Shown: piece by piece, positions 10,845-22,721 of the stretch | Position numbering within the stretch: position 1 is the stretch's first letter | How the letters are laid out: every line of letters starts with the position of its first letter | The notes under the pieces: generated by a model | Seen by the model: the letters and a program-made list of their open reading frames with translations, nothing else | Databases searched by the model: none | Told to the model about the DNA's origin: nothing | Assembly: GCA_028023455.1 (NCBI GenBank) | Contig: JAQFVV010012531.1 | Location: 1,926,001 to 1,990,000 of the forward strand | Length of the DNA stretch: 64,000 nt | Origin: Epiperipatus broadwayi | Lineage: Eukaryota > Onychophora > Udeonychophora > Euonychophora > Peripatidae | Direction of reading: 5' to 3' | Position numbers and translations under genes: made by a program

Positions 10845-11730
10845 TATATATACACCTGGGTCTCTTTTTACACAGACTTATTTAACACGATTTTGAAGTT
10901 ACGCGATTCGTGTTTTACCGGAAGTCGATTTCCGATAATGCGCTATTACTTTAAATAATAAATTTCACGCACTTATGTTATATTGAAAGTAATAGCACAT
11001 TATTGGAATTCGACTTTCATCTTAGTAATTTCAATATTTTCAGTGCTTTATAATAGTAAGATTTTATGCAATAATGAAATTAAAATCATGATTTCCACAT
11101 TTTATGTATACACATATTAAATTTTACAAGATTATAATGTAAATTTGTTCAAACATTGTGCTTGTTAATTTTGCATTTTAAATCACATTCTGTTTTTGCT
11201 TTTTAAAAAAGAATGTAATCAATTATTATTTTCTTATTAATGACACTGATCATTAACGTGCTCTTAAATTCCAACGAGAGCTAAATGGTTGTATGTCTGG
11301 ATATCGCGAGCTTCGTAAACAATTAATAAAATCATCATCTCAAAGATTAATTCCTAATTATGTTGTCACCAGAAAATCATAATAATTAAAATGTGTATAA
11401 AAAAATGTAAATTACTGTACTGTAAATTATGCATAAAAATATATTATTTTGAATAAAATTAAATATTATGGTTAAAAAAAGTTTGTCTTGTATCAATTTT
11501 TTACAAATTTGAAATTTTTTATTAGTCATATTTTATTTCCTTATATTTTTTTTTGCATGAATTTTAAAGTAATTTTACGTTGGTGCTTTGCTCTTACGTT
11601 AATTTTGAAAAATCACAGACCGCATCACCCTTTTTCAATGTAAGGTACGTTTATTTTTGCGTGATTTCGTTTGCGCATGTTTTCTGAGGAACCTATCTAT
11701 CGCGTAAAACGAGACCCAGGTGTATATATA
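10845..11730 (+). mobile_element. TIR element (MITE) of 886 bp, complete copy
   Basis: The 20-mer tatatatacacctgggtctc at 10845-10864 recurs as its exact reverse complement at 11711-11730. The flanks are TA-rich, so a TA target duplication cannot be told apart from context. Inside is a strong hairpin with 32-base arms at 10921-10952 and 10986-11017. No transposase frame is present. A non-autonomous TA-targeting DNA transposon is the simplest reading. The element abuts the LINE 3' end on its left, and its inverted partial sister is at 940-1898. Confidence 0.8.
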
Positions 11731-13530
11731 TTTTAGTCAATCCTTTTCTTTTGCAGAATTAATTATTACTGAACATCTAAAAATATCTGCAATTATAGTT
11801 CTTTTAAATTACAGTTATATTCCAATATTATGAAGTTAGTATAAAATTATTAGTATTTTTGGTAATGTTCTTTCCAATAGTAGAATTAGATATTCCTTGG
11901 CAATTTTAATTATAACATAGATATTCAAATTATTTCTAAAATTGACAATTGTTCTCCAGTTAAAGCAATAGCAATAACAATAATTTTCAAAGTTTTCCAT
12001 CGTAGAAATTTTTTAAAATAATATTCTAAATACTGTAATAACAAATTATATTACCATTCCATTGGCAGTTACAGAAATGTCAGGTTCCTTAGTGTTTCTG
12101 TTTAGACAATTGTATCAAGATATAAGTTTAACCTAACATACTGACTAATACAGAACAAAAAGTTTAAAGAAAACTACACTTTTTAAAAAAAGATTAATAG
12201 AGTTTAAAAATTCAACTGTTACGAAAGTAAATTGATTGAGAATCTTGAGAAAATGAATAGAGACTGATGTAGACAACTAGACTGGTGTAAAACTGATGTC
12301 AAATGTGTCTCTCCTTATTTATACCCTTGGTCATATGACCATTTTACCAGACTGTTTTAATTACATTGAACTTACAACCTCTCCTCTGATTGGTTTGAAT
12401 CCTTGACCTATGTATCACCAAGAAAGTTAAATAAAATTGTTACCTTGCAACAAATGAATTTTTTTTTAGATGTTTAAATTAATTCAAAACCCTTCCTTGT
12501 TGAATAAAAATAATTAATAAAAATTACAGAACAACCAGATAAAAATAAAATATTACGTGATATAAAATTTATACCATATCTTTAACCAATCAAATATTAA
12601 CACAATATTTAATATTTATTTATTATAATTTTAAATCTAGACAAATCTTAGAAAAGATTTTAAATAAAATTATTTTAAGATCATTTAAACTAAATAATAG
12701 TAAATAAATTATTCAACATTTATTTAACTATTAAAATCCCAATTTAATTACTAACTTTATTAAACTCTTTTATAATTAAATTAGTTTAAAAATATTTAAC
12801 TAGACTTTTTAATTTTATTTTCAAAGTTAATTAAATATAGCTTTAGTTTTAAACCAGCTAACCAAAATATAGGATTTGATCTTGGTTTCTCAACTTTAAA
12901 AATTAATATAAGCTTTTTAAAACAGTTTTACAGTTAAACTATAACTAAATGAGCATTTTAAACTCTAAATTACATTTTTTTTATCAATGACATTATTAAC
13001 TTTTAAAATTTAAAGATTTTTTAACATTTGAATGTTTATTTAAATTAACTCATTATTTAAGCGGTATCAAGATAATAAATAAATACGGATATAGCAGCTT
13101 TTATATGTAACAATTATAGCATTATAAAATATTCACAATAGTTTACTTAAAGCAAAATTAAGCTATATATATATTTAGGTGTCTTGGCACGAAGTTTTAA
13201 CTAAACATTTAGCTTCTGCCAAAACTAAATGTTATAATATATATGACATTTGAATAGGATCAATCTTATTCAGCAGGATGGTTTATGATTATTTATATAA
13301 AATTTTCTTACCAGAAAATAAATATTTATTTAGAAATTTTATTGATAAAATACAGTACTATATTTCAAACATGTTATATGTAGCCATTTAATAAACTATA
13401 TTAACGAGACCTAGAATGCATTTCATTCAAACAGATATCATTAGCTACGCTTAGCATCAGACAATCACCAGATATCATACACTACTGTTTTATATTTATT
13501 GATGTATGCTATATAAATTTGAAAAATTCC
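11731..13530. other. A+T-rich spacer, no gene seen
   Basis: I see nothing coding here. A more balanced patch at about 12240-12440 has no recognisable motif. The rest is very A+T-rich with poly-A/T tracts. Confidence 0.5.
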
Positions 13531-13559
13531 ATAATACAATGATAGGACAACTTCCTACC

Positions 13560-13790
13560 ATGCCTGCACCTGAATTTGAATCCAGTCCAGATAAATTTTT
13601 TTTAGATTTTAATTATGCTTCAGATTTTTCTTTAGGTAATCATTCTATTTCTCAATCAATTGATTATCTACTATTGGTTAATAAATGGGTTTCTAGCTGG
13701 TCTTAGCTAGATAATAAAACAAGTATAGAAATCTGCTCAAACTATCACCACTTAGCAATTGGCAAGTCTGGTGAATAATGCTTTTTTAAA
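13560..13790 (+). repeat. tRNA-derived SINE-like copy (family with common body)
   Basis: A B-box-like tttgaatcca near 13576 is followed by a body containing 'attggttaataaatgg', a pyrimidine-rich stretch, 'gaaatctgctcaaactatcac' and an end like 'ctggtgaataatgc'. The same order of phrases recurs at 15930, 32690, 55180, 55590 and 58860 on the plus strand and at 16330, 42150 and 50060 on the minus strand. The A box is weak, so the tRNA origin is inferred. Confidence 0.5.
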
Positions 13791-14239
13791 AATGGAGTGT
13801 TGGATGAAGAGGCAGTCGTTATTTAAAATGCTGTTTTTTATTTACATTCTATTCATAATGTTCATTTTACTATAAAAGGATTACTTTACAATAAATATGT
13901 CACTAATAATCCTTTCAGTAATTATTATTAAGTAACTGTTATTTATCTCAAGATTATAAAAAAAGCTAGTGTTATTACATGTAGGGTTGATGCAAGAAAA
14001 AGTATATAAAATATTCAAGACTCATCAATGATATCTTTATTTTTTTTATATGAAAAGATTTCATCTTTGAGCTTAATGATTGTCGATGAATGTCATTTCC
14101 CATAATTTATATAGCATAATATTTTTAATGGTTGTTTCAGATGAAAATATTTACATGTGAAGTTATCCATTTATATATTATTTAATTATATATTATTTAA
14201 TTAAAAAACTTAACTTATAATAGTAGAAATATTTGAAAT

Positions 14240-14480
14240 ACTGGCACTCTTCACTTACATGGAGCCTAATTATAAATATAGGGATTTGAACTCAGACTTT
14301 CAAGCATCCATCAACTATCCACACTATCTCATACCATTGATACACATCACCACACACATATAAAAAAGATAAATAATCACCAATATATATATATATTTCG
14401 TACTGATCAGAACTTATCAGTTGGTCCAGATTATTATCCCCCACACACATATATAATCAGTACTCAGTTTTATAGTAAGA
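14240..14480 (-). repeat. SINE-like repeat, second family
   Basis: The minus strand carries a B-box-like gagttcaaatcc (plus 14286-14297) and shares several phrases with 48940-49110, such as 'gactttcaa.catc' and 'cagttggt.caagat', in the same order. It is most likely a short tRNA-derived retroposon; boundaries are approximate. Confidence 0.4.
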
Positions 14481-14683
14481 TAACAAACCCATTGGCATCA
14501 GCATGGGATTTGAGATTTCTGTCATCAGATTTCAGTGGTATGAATGGCTGAAGAGTTGAAGATTGGAGTAGATTGAAGGGTTTGCTATCTAAATATAAAA
14601 ATTGAGCACTGATTATATATGGGGGGGAAAAATTGCGAGGGGTTTAAAAATATGTTTTTGGGGTTTTTTTTATGTGGTGGTTT

Positions 14684-14702
14684 GGGGGGGGTGGGGAGTG
14701 GG
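14684..14702 (+). other. Potential G-quadruplex
   Basis: A run of eight Gs, then T, GGGG, AGT and GGG gives four closely spaced G-tracts in an otherwise A+T-rich region. It could fold as a G-quadruplex on the plus strand. No gene lies next to it. Confidence 0.4.
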
Positions 14703-14877
14703 ATGTCAACCTAGATGTAATACAGAGAACAAAGCACTGCAGTTTACATTTGTAGGCATAAGAAATCAAAGTATAGCTAACTTTTCAATTTTCTTACTTA
14801 TTATAATAAACACCTCCATTGGTAGGTTATGTATTGTAATATATTTTTAATGGATGTTTTAGATGGAAATATTTAAT

Positions 14878-15107
14878 GTGTAGAGTTATCCATTTATAAT
14901 TATTCATTTTGAAAGCACTTCACTTAGAACAACAGCTAATGAAAACCAAACTGCCCCAGGCCAAAATTAAAGTAAAACTGCAATTAAATGCAATAAAGCC
15001 TGCCAGTTTTATATTAACTTTGGGCCTGAGGCAGTTTGGTTTTCATTAGCTATTGTTCTAAATTAAGTGCTTTGTAATTGAATAATTATAAATGGATAAT
15101 TCAACTG
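14878..15107. mobile_element. Hairpin MITE A
   Basis: The two halves are imperfect reverse complements with arms of roughly 95 bases. The left arm includes 'cactt..acttagaacaac' and 'ccaaactgcc', the right arm their complements up to 'aagtgctttg'. There is no coding capacity. It resembles a foldback DNA element and shares its arms with MITE B next to it. Confidence 0.7.
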
Positions 15108-15605
15108 ATGACTTTCATTGAATAATAAATAAGAGAGTACATAAATATCCATAATGGAAGGATAAAAAATGAACTGAATAAGAGAGTTTTGTGCAACATT
15201 ATATATATATCCTTAATTTAAAGTTTTTATATTTATATGGAAATATTTAATGTGCGGAGTTACCTGTTTATAATTATTCATTTGGAAAGCACTTCACTTA
15301 GAACAACAGCTAATGAAAACCAAACTGCCCCAGGCCAAAAGTTAGAGTACAACAGCAATTAAATGCAATAAATCTTGTCAGTTTTACTTACCATTGGCCT
15401 GAGGCAGTTTGGTTTTTATTAGTTACTGTTCTAAGTTAAGTGCTTTGTAATTGAATAATTAAATTTTTCCATATATATATAAACTTTAAATTAAGCATTA
15501 TATATAATGTTGCACAATACTCTTATTCAGTTCATTTTTTGTCCTTTCATTATGGATATTTATGTACTCACTTATTATTCAATCAAAGTCTTCAGTTGAA
15601 TTAAC
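15095..15605. mobile_element. Hairpin MITE B, about 510 bp, palindromic
   Basis: The left arm from about 15095 and the right arm up to about 15605 are reverse complements over most of their length. Matching pieces include the ends (taattcaac.. at 15097 with ..gttgaatta at 15594), 'gaactgaataagag' with its complement near 15520, and the inner 'ccaaactgcc' hairpin shared with MITE A. It is a foldback element without an open frame. The overlap with A suggests a tandem or nested insertion of one family. Confidence 0.7.
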
Positions 15606-15929
15606 TATGAGATGACTATCTGAAAAAATTTGGAGATTGTTTTGAAGTTCCTCAAGATTTCAACTCCCACTCTGAGACTCAAGTACTAATCATTGCAATA
15701 TAGCAGCGCCTTTGACTTCACTATTTTAGAATTGATGAATTGTAAACAAATTATCTAAATAACTCCTATCTTCTAATATAAATTTTGGAGATAATCTTGA
15801 GCATCCTGGATTCAACAATTAATAATTTAAAAACATAGATTGAAGTATATATATAACATTATTAATAAAGGTATACACATTATAGTAATTTATATCTGGA
15901 AATAAGAGATTCATTATGAAGTAGTATTG

Positions 15930-16180
15930 AATTAGTCTACCACATGACACGGATTTGAATCCAATTCATATAAAATTGAAAAATTTTCAAGTTCTAACCA
16001 ATCTTAGGATTACACAGCCCACAACCAGACCACTAAATCATTTAATATTGGTTGGTAAATGAATTTCTAATTATTTTTGGCTAGAGAGTAATACACTGTA
16101 GAAATGAAACTTTCACAACTCAGCAATAAACAATCTTAGTGACTTAGTACCTTTTCAATTATTGTTTTTTATGAAAAGCT
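15930..16180 (+). repeat. tRNA-derived SINE-like copy
   Basis: The B-box-like gatttgaatcca is followed by the common body ('ggttctaac', 'attggttggtaaatg', 'ttggctagagagtaata', 'ctttcacaactcagcaat'), closely matching the copy at 13560. It carries no gene. Confidence 0.5.
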
Positions 16181-16329
16181 TTTGGAATCACCTTTACAGA
16201 GTGTTGTTTAAAAACTGCTCCCTATTTATAGGTATGACGTTTTGGATACATAGTATATTCTAAAAAATATTTGAGAAATCATTTAGCTTATATAAGTGCA
16301 GTGTATATACACATGATCTCTCTATATGT

Positions 16330-16690
16330 GTGTGCATGATTCTGGAACCATTTCTTTTTCATGATTGTTTTCCAAAGGATAAAAGATAAAAGCAGTTTTT
16401 TTTTTTAAAAAAATAACTGGTCCACTCCAGGCCAAAAGCTTTTCCAATAATCCCTCATAGAGAAATAGTAGTGTAGAAGGCTATGCTCATTAAGCTTGCC
16501 ATTTATTGGGTAGTGAAAGTTTGAGTGGTTTTTCTATCGTTTAGCTAAGGATGGTTTAGTGCTCATTTACTGACCAATGATGGATGATTAGTTGATTTGG
16601 CTATGGACAAGCTACCTGAGAGAAAAATCGTAAATGTTTTGAAAACAAATTACTTGACCTGGATTCGAGCACCAAGTCATACCCATGGGA
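16330..16690 (-). repeat. tRNA-derived SINE-like copy, minus strand
   Basis: On the minus strand a B-box-like gctcgaatcc leads into the common body ('ctaatcatccatcattggtc', 'cactcaaactttcac', 'aatggcaagctt'). It is in opposite orientation to the neighbouring copy at 15930. Confidence 0.5.
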
Positions 16691-16799
16691 AACATACACT
16701 ACCTTTATAACATTACCTCTACACTTCTAGGCCCATTATCCCAAAAGATAGCTTTTAAAATAGTTTACTACCCATAGGCATTTAGAGAAACTATATAAT

Positions 16800-19030
16800 G
16801 TATAATCGATAGTTCCCAGTGATTGCCAGTGGTTAATAATACAATTAATATTATTCATAAGTTTATGTGTATAAAATATTAAATCGTTTCTCAGTGTTTG
16901 TGCGAATGAATGATATGTAATGTTGGCAATAATATAATTAATAGTACTTGTTTTCTATTAATTATCTCTATTTAATCGATTGCATTTATAAAAATTATAT
17001 ATATATTTCTTTAAATATTGATTTTAAGTTAAAAAAATATCTTGATTCAGTTAATATATTTTTTTCTGCATTTTTATCGGAAAAGATATAATGGAGTAAT
17101 TGCTTTTTGAATGACTTATATTTTCCACTTTTTTTTATTTGATTACTTTCTTTTATATATATAAAATTTAGGTAGAGTTGTGTTTAATATCTAGGAGTAT
17201 TTACAATTCTAGTTTGTTGGTTATAGCAATTGTTAATTGTTTTTTTTTTTTTAACTTTTTGTGATTTGAAAAAGATGGAGAGTATTAGGGATCATTTACG
17301 ATTGACAAATTGTAATACAGCTGTTATCAAAATTATATTAATAATGGAATACAAAAGAGTATATGAATTTGTTGTATTGGAAAACACAATATATAAAATT
17401 ACCTGCATGAATTCATTGTACTTCCACTCCTCTCTCACACATAGCATTTGTGTAATAATAAGCTTTGTCTTTATATACACTATTCTCACTGTTTAAAATC
17501 GTATGTCTTCATGTATATCGTATAAGATTAGAAACTGTAATTAATGTTTACCTTCATTTTATTATTCATCAATATCTTTATTTGTTCAGATATTTCTATC
17601 TCACTTTTTTACTGAGAAGGCGAAGTTCATCTTCTGATTGTTTTAGTTTGTTTTTTTTTGTTTTTTTTTTCAAGATTACTCTATAATTAAAAAAGTTATT
17701 GTAGTAAATTTTATTTAGCAAACACAGATAAATAACGCTCTCTAAATATTTTTTGTGTAATAAATTGTAGGAGTTATCGATTTTATTTTACATTAATAAA
17801 TCTTCATATGGAGGAGGTTATTCACCAGTCATTACGAATTCTCTGTAGGTGTACATGTTTATATATGTAAATTTTAGTGCAGCAAATAAGCTAGAAATTA
17901 TTTGAGGTACATACAAATCTAATATTTATAAAGTGAATGACGACAATACTTCATATATTAATCAAGCTAATCAAAGCTGAACTACAATAATTATTAAGAA
18001 TTTGATTATAAGTCTTGAAATGTACACACACACACACGCACATACATATATATAGAGTACTTAAAACTTACACTCACTGTATTACTTCAAACTCTTGAAT
18101 AAAAAAATTTGAAAAAAAAAAACACAAATAGGCCCACGATTCATTTCTGATTAACACAGTCCTCTTCATTTCTTCCAGATCACATTTTCTCTCGTGTTCT
18201 TATCATTACATCTTTCATCTAATCATTTGACACTATTTCTTATAGATAAATATATTAATGATTGAATGATTATTATTAGTCATTCATTAGGCTAAAAATT
18301 GTAATATCATTTTTAGCCCAGACATAATAATCTGTAGTCGATACATGATTAGTGATAACTATAAATATATTTATTTATAGATGATGTTGTTAAATGGGCG
18401 TGCACAAAAAATGTAACATCTGTAAATTAAACTGTAGTAAATATAGACATATACAATGGAGCTGTGATATTTGTTATGTTTCCTTCACATACATCATATA
18501 TCTCATATTGTAGCTCAACTTTTTGTTGATAAGCTTTGATTACAATAGAACGCACATTGTTTACTGAACTACAAGTTTGCAGCACGTTTCATTATAATAA
18601 TAAATTGAGGGAGCACATTAACGTATAAATTTACTGTGTGTTCCCTAATTCAAACCCATTCAAAAAAATTTAAAAAAAATAAAAAATTTACTATATGACA
18701 TTATTATTTTTTTAAAATAAAGTGAAAAGATTAGTGTTAAACTTTGATTGCAATTAAACATGTTCTGGACAATGTCCTTTTTCTTTAATATTTTTTTCTC
18801 CTACAGAAATGTAATGTCAGTTTTGTTATCAGTAGGCTATGACCTTTCTATTTATTTTGATATTTTTTAAGTCTGCATTGTCTTCACGATCTATATAGTT
18901 ACTTGTATTTGCAATTATCCATTTTAAATTCTCAGTTAAACTCTTCAAACACTAAGTTTTCTAACAATACAAGATCATTTTATGGTTCCCTTTTTGCCAC
19001 TGCTAAATCAATAAAAAATGGTAATGGCTT
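16800..19030. other. A+T-rich spacer, no gene seen
   Basis: Very A+T-rich with a CA/TA microsatellite at about 18022-18056. A small inverted repeat, ggctaaaaa...tttttagcc, lies near 18291-18319. Frames at 17230-17686 are poly-T-driven and look like chance. Confidence 0.5.
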
Positions 19031-19044
19031 TTTTGTTAGGGAGT

Positions 19045-19115
19045 TCATAAGAAGTTTGAACACCATAATCGATCCTGGGACCTTCCTATCTTAAGGCGAA
19101 TGCTCTACCAACCAT
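19045..19115 (-). other. Decayed tRNA-like segment, PLE type
   Basis: On the minus strand ggttggtagagcattcgcc resembles the A-box region of the PLE tRNA-like segment (gttggtagagcg...), and ggatcgatt stands where a B box would be. It probably belongs to a decayed PLE tail or a separate tRNA-derived repeat; no RT sequence is left beside it. Confidence 0.4.
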
Positions 19116-19284
19116 ATCAAACACATATGGTATTAAATCATTAATTTTCATTTTATTATTTAAGAAAGATACTTTATATATTTTTTTAATTTCATAAAAC
19201 TTTTAGTTTTAAGTTTAGAAAACATTTTACTACACAAAATTCTGTACCACTTCAATATTTAGAAAAGATTAAAAAAAGGTAGTT

Positions 19285-19395
19285 AAGCATTGGTGGCCAA
19301 GAGGTCAGCACAACTGCCTTGCAAGCAGATGCTTGCAGACAGTTGTCGCGGGTTCGCTTCCTGACCAATGCATTGACATATGAAAAAAAAAAAAA
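19285..19395 (+). repeat. tRNA-derived SINE
   Basis: This SINE head is strongly tRNA-like: gcattggt...accaatgc can form an acceptor stem, tggccaagagg is an A box and gggttcgct a B box. It contains an extra hairpin-like duplication (gcttgcag) between the boxes. It ends in 'attgacatatg' and a poly-A run (19383-19395). Other copies lie at 42772 (-), 44405 (-), 53148 (+) and, truncated, 55093 (-). Confidence 0.75.
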
Positions 19396-20040
19396 GATAA
19401 AAAATGAAATATACATGCTTTCAATCATAACTGAAGAAATGTTATTAATAAATATGAATTCATACTACACTTTGAAATAGAAAAAGGTCTTCTGCTGTAT
19501 CATAAATATTATTAAATTTATAAATTTTAATGTTTTCATTGTAAATATGTATGTATTTAATTAAATTGGATACAACATTGCAAAAATAATATTTTGCTAT
19601 ATTCTCTAAATAGAATAAATTCAAGGTTTATAGTTTACAAAATATAAAAATTAATAACAACTGTTATCTTATAGGCCAGTGTAGAGGCTTTGATATTTAT
19701 TTTTTTATATTAATAGTTAAACTGACTTTTGTTTAGCCAATGATCGTTTCTATAAAAGTTGAATTATAGTTTTTTTTTGTTTTTTGCTAATTAATTCTGC
19801 AAATATAAGTATTGAATATTAAATCTAAGTTATTAATTACTTAATTGTCAAACAATGAAGATGAACTTCTTATAGGAACAATATTAATACAATTCTTTTA
19901 AATTCAGGGCAGTAAAATAAAAATACCTACTTTTATGAATTGCCATATATTCTAGTGGAAACATATTCCTGTGTTTTTATATTTTAGTTTACATATTATA
20001 TTTTTAAGAAAAAAAAAAAAACCAATGTATTTTATCTTAA

Positions 20041-20490
20041 ATAAAAATTAAGTAAGTAAATCATATTTTAACTGACTTTTTAATGCATTTATTACTGTAT
20101 ATAGTTTATTTTTAATTACATAATGAATTTTTTTTGTTGAGATTGTTTACATCTGCAGTAATAGACATTTTTGCCTTGGATTTGTCAACAAGTTCTATTG
20201 TTATGATACTATTAAATAAAATTAGATAATTGAATAATGTATAAATGTTTTAATTTATTTTTAATGCACTTTATTACAGTATATGATCAAAATTTATTTT
20301 TAATTATATATTGAATAAATTTTTTTATTTTTTGTCAAGATTGTTTATGTTTCAATGAAAGCTTTCTTTGCTTTGAATGAATTAAGTTTTATTATTATTA
20401 GAATATTGATTAAAAATTAGATTAAGTAAAGTATATTTTTAATTTAATTTAATTATACTTTATTACTGTATATATATATTATGAATAAAA
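20041..20490 (+). repeat. Tandem repeat, unit about 185 bp, 2.3 copies
   Basis: The phrase 'ttattac.gtatat' preceded by 'taatgca/tata' recurs near 20081, 20262 and 20451, and 'gattgttta' with 'ctttg..t' follows in the first two. The unit spacing is about 181-189 bases with many substitutions. No coding sequence is seen. Confidence 0.55.
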
Positions 20491-21240
20491 TTCATACTGG
20501 GGGGGGGTACTTTTGCCATTTTACCTTATGAGGATGACATTACTTTTATGTTGTCAGTATTACATTGCATTAATAGTATTAAACCAGCAAACATCACATT
20601 AAAAATACTATGAAATCATGATATATGTTGTATTGATATGTCCTCTTTCAATTATATGGAATCCAAAAAAAATACTAAAACAAAAAAAAAATGAAGAAAT
20701 AAAAATATTGAAATTAATAAATTTCATAATGCATGAAGTTATTTTTTTTGTCTTGGATGTCATATGTGATCACATTTATTAATGGCATTTTTTCATATTA
20801 CATTGAAAGTACATTCACTTTATTTTTTTGCTTTGATATGGTACAATATTTCACAGAATAAAATGTTTTCTAAGTATAAAACAAAGTTTTATAAAATTTA
20901 AAAAAATGTCATGAATATATCTTTCTTGAATGATAAAATGAAAGTTGTCAATTTATTAGTGGCAGAAAAAAAAAAAAGAACTGCCAAACACTTTTATATA
21001 GCACTGGAAAGCTTAAAGTTTGAAGAGTTTGATTGAGAATATGAAATGAGCAGTGGCAGTTAGGATAGCTGTATAAATTCTGAAATTAATGCAGAATTAA
21101 AAACATCATGCAATTAAAGGAGCCACAATCTGTTGATAATGAGATTACTATTTTGTTTCCCTAAGGAAAAAAAAAATTAAGAAAAAAGGATATTCAGAAC
21201 ACGTTTAATTGTGATAAAATTTTACATTTCATGCCATTTC
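20491..21240. other. A+T-rich spacer left of the Gypsy element
   Basis: No gene seen. It holds poly-A runs and a run of Gs near 20500. Its last bases, agtac (21241-21245), are the left TSD of the LTR element. Confidence 0.5.
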
Positions 21241-21245
21241 AGTAC

Positions 21246-21767
21246 TGCTGTGTGTGAGTGTAAATCGTAACAGAAAGTGTTGATTAAAGAAGACAAGTGT
21301 TAAAGAAGACAAGTAAACATAGCAATAGAAAATGGATTGAGCAGGCAATTAATAAACTAACCAATAATAAAAGATTCGTTTTCTCTGAGAACCACATGAT
21401 CTATAATTTCTGTGTCTTCTATATTGATATAAATATGCATCCAGAAGCTGAGTGGAAATCAACCCAGTAGAATCCCTGCTGAACATGAAGAAAAGAATTT
21501 AAGTATGAAAGAGGCTGCCCCAGTCTATATTATAATATCTGTATGCCTTATGGTTCTAATGGTAACTAATGATTACTATACTAATTGTTTATCTGTAATA
21601 TAATGTATTATAATTATGCTTGACTAATTGCCATATGTATATAAATATATAAAAATACTATCAATTCCATTTGTATAAATTAATTCTTCTTATTATTATT
21701 AAATAAAGATAACCAAACATATTCGTGTTCTCATTTTTAATTGTTCTAATTAACTCAATACATAGCA
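21246..21767 (+). repeat. 5' LTR of Gypsy-type element
   Basis: The 522-bp repeat runs from TGctgtg to catagCA. It contains a TATA-like tatataaata near 21638-21650 and a polyadenylation signal at 21702-21707. It matches the 3' LTR segment by segment ('gaaagaggctgcccc', 'ggttctaatggtaactaatg', 'aaccaaacata', 'aactcaatacatagca'). A primer-binding site would begin just after it ('cttggcacagtaggac'); I cannot assign the tRNA. Confidence 0.85.
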
Positions 21768-21951
21768 CAACTTGGCACAGTAGGACATGTAATTGAAAAA
21801 CAAAAGTCAGCTTGACTTAGTCAAACAGTGAACTGGAAAAAGCCGGCTTAGCACAGTCGGATAGAAAAAAAAAAGCACGAACCTAAAGAGATAAGACATG
21901 AAAACACTGAGCATAAAGCTAGTAATAGGCATTAAAGAACTGATAAAGAAT

Positions 21952-22620
21952 ATGGCAACTGCTCAGTTAGATACAGGAGAATTTGATGGTACCCCTCCAA
22001 ATGGCCCATGTATACAATTTGTATATGTAAATATTTCAATAAGGTGAAAGATGATGTCACTAAAATTGCCACACCTGTTGCTTTTTGAGCATCCAAGATT
22101 GAGGTCACAGACTGATAATGTGAACTTGATGATCCTGAAAGTTTAACTTATGCTGAAGTTATTAAGTAGCTAAATAATCATTTTAGTCATGAACCATCAA
22201 AACATATAACAAGGCTACACTAATGTAACAGATGTCAAGTGAAGGGTAAGGTTACAGAGCCTATGATATGGTATTCAGAGACTTAGCTAGAAACTGTGCA
22301 TGTGATGATTATTAGATAAAGTCTTATTGGACCAATTCTTATGGAAGATTAGTGATGATAGATTCCATCAGCAGCTGTTTGTTATCCCTAAGTTAACCTA
22401 TACAGAAGTGATTAAAAAGGGAATGATGAGTTAGTAGTAATCAATAATGTGAAAGAATTGCAAAAGTCAGATGAGGTAGCCTAAACCAAATATCAATCCT
22501 AAAAATGAACAGGGAAGCAAAAAATGAAAATGCAAATTAGGAATGTTTTTGCTGTGGAAAGGCTAGTCACCTTTCATGCAATTGCAGTAGCAAGAACACA
22601 AGATTATGTAATGATGATGA
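21952..22620 (+). pseudogene. Decayed Gypsy gag with zinc knuckle
   Basis: An ATG at 21952 opens a frame beginning MATAQLDTGEF, followed by frame-broken remnants of a gag capsid domain: DDPESLTYAEVI, then NNHFSHEPS, then a DLARNCACD-like phrase as in Ty3/Gypsy gags. Near 22545-22590 a nucleocapsid knuckle C-F-C-C-G-K-A-S-H-L-S-C-N-C fits C-x2-C-x4-H-x4-C. Several stops and frameshifts kill the frame. The CR1-like LINE follows directly. Confidence 0.7.
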
Positions 22621-22721
22621 TGTGATGCACTGTGACCTCCTTAAACGGAGTCAGGAATCTCTCAGCAGCTACGCCCAGAGAAACCTGTTAGTCACTTTAG
22701 CTTCACTTTCCATTGTCCACC

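Noticed and set aside
14602-14850. 82-codon plus frame with glycine/tryptophan run
   Set aside because: It is produced by G- and T-runs and overlaps the G-rich tract; no family resemblance.
15105-15125. CTGATGA string as a possible hammerhead core
   Set aside because: No GAAA box follows a pairing stem, and the position lies inside a MITE arm with its own symmetry.
19285-19375. A functional tRNA gene
   Set aside because: It has an extra duplication between the boxes, a poly-A tail and dispersed copies, so it is a SINE.
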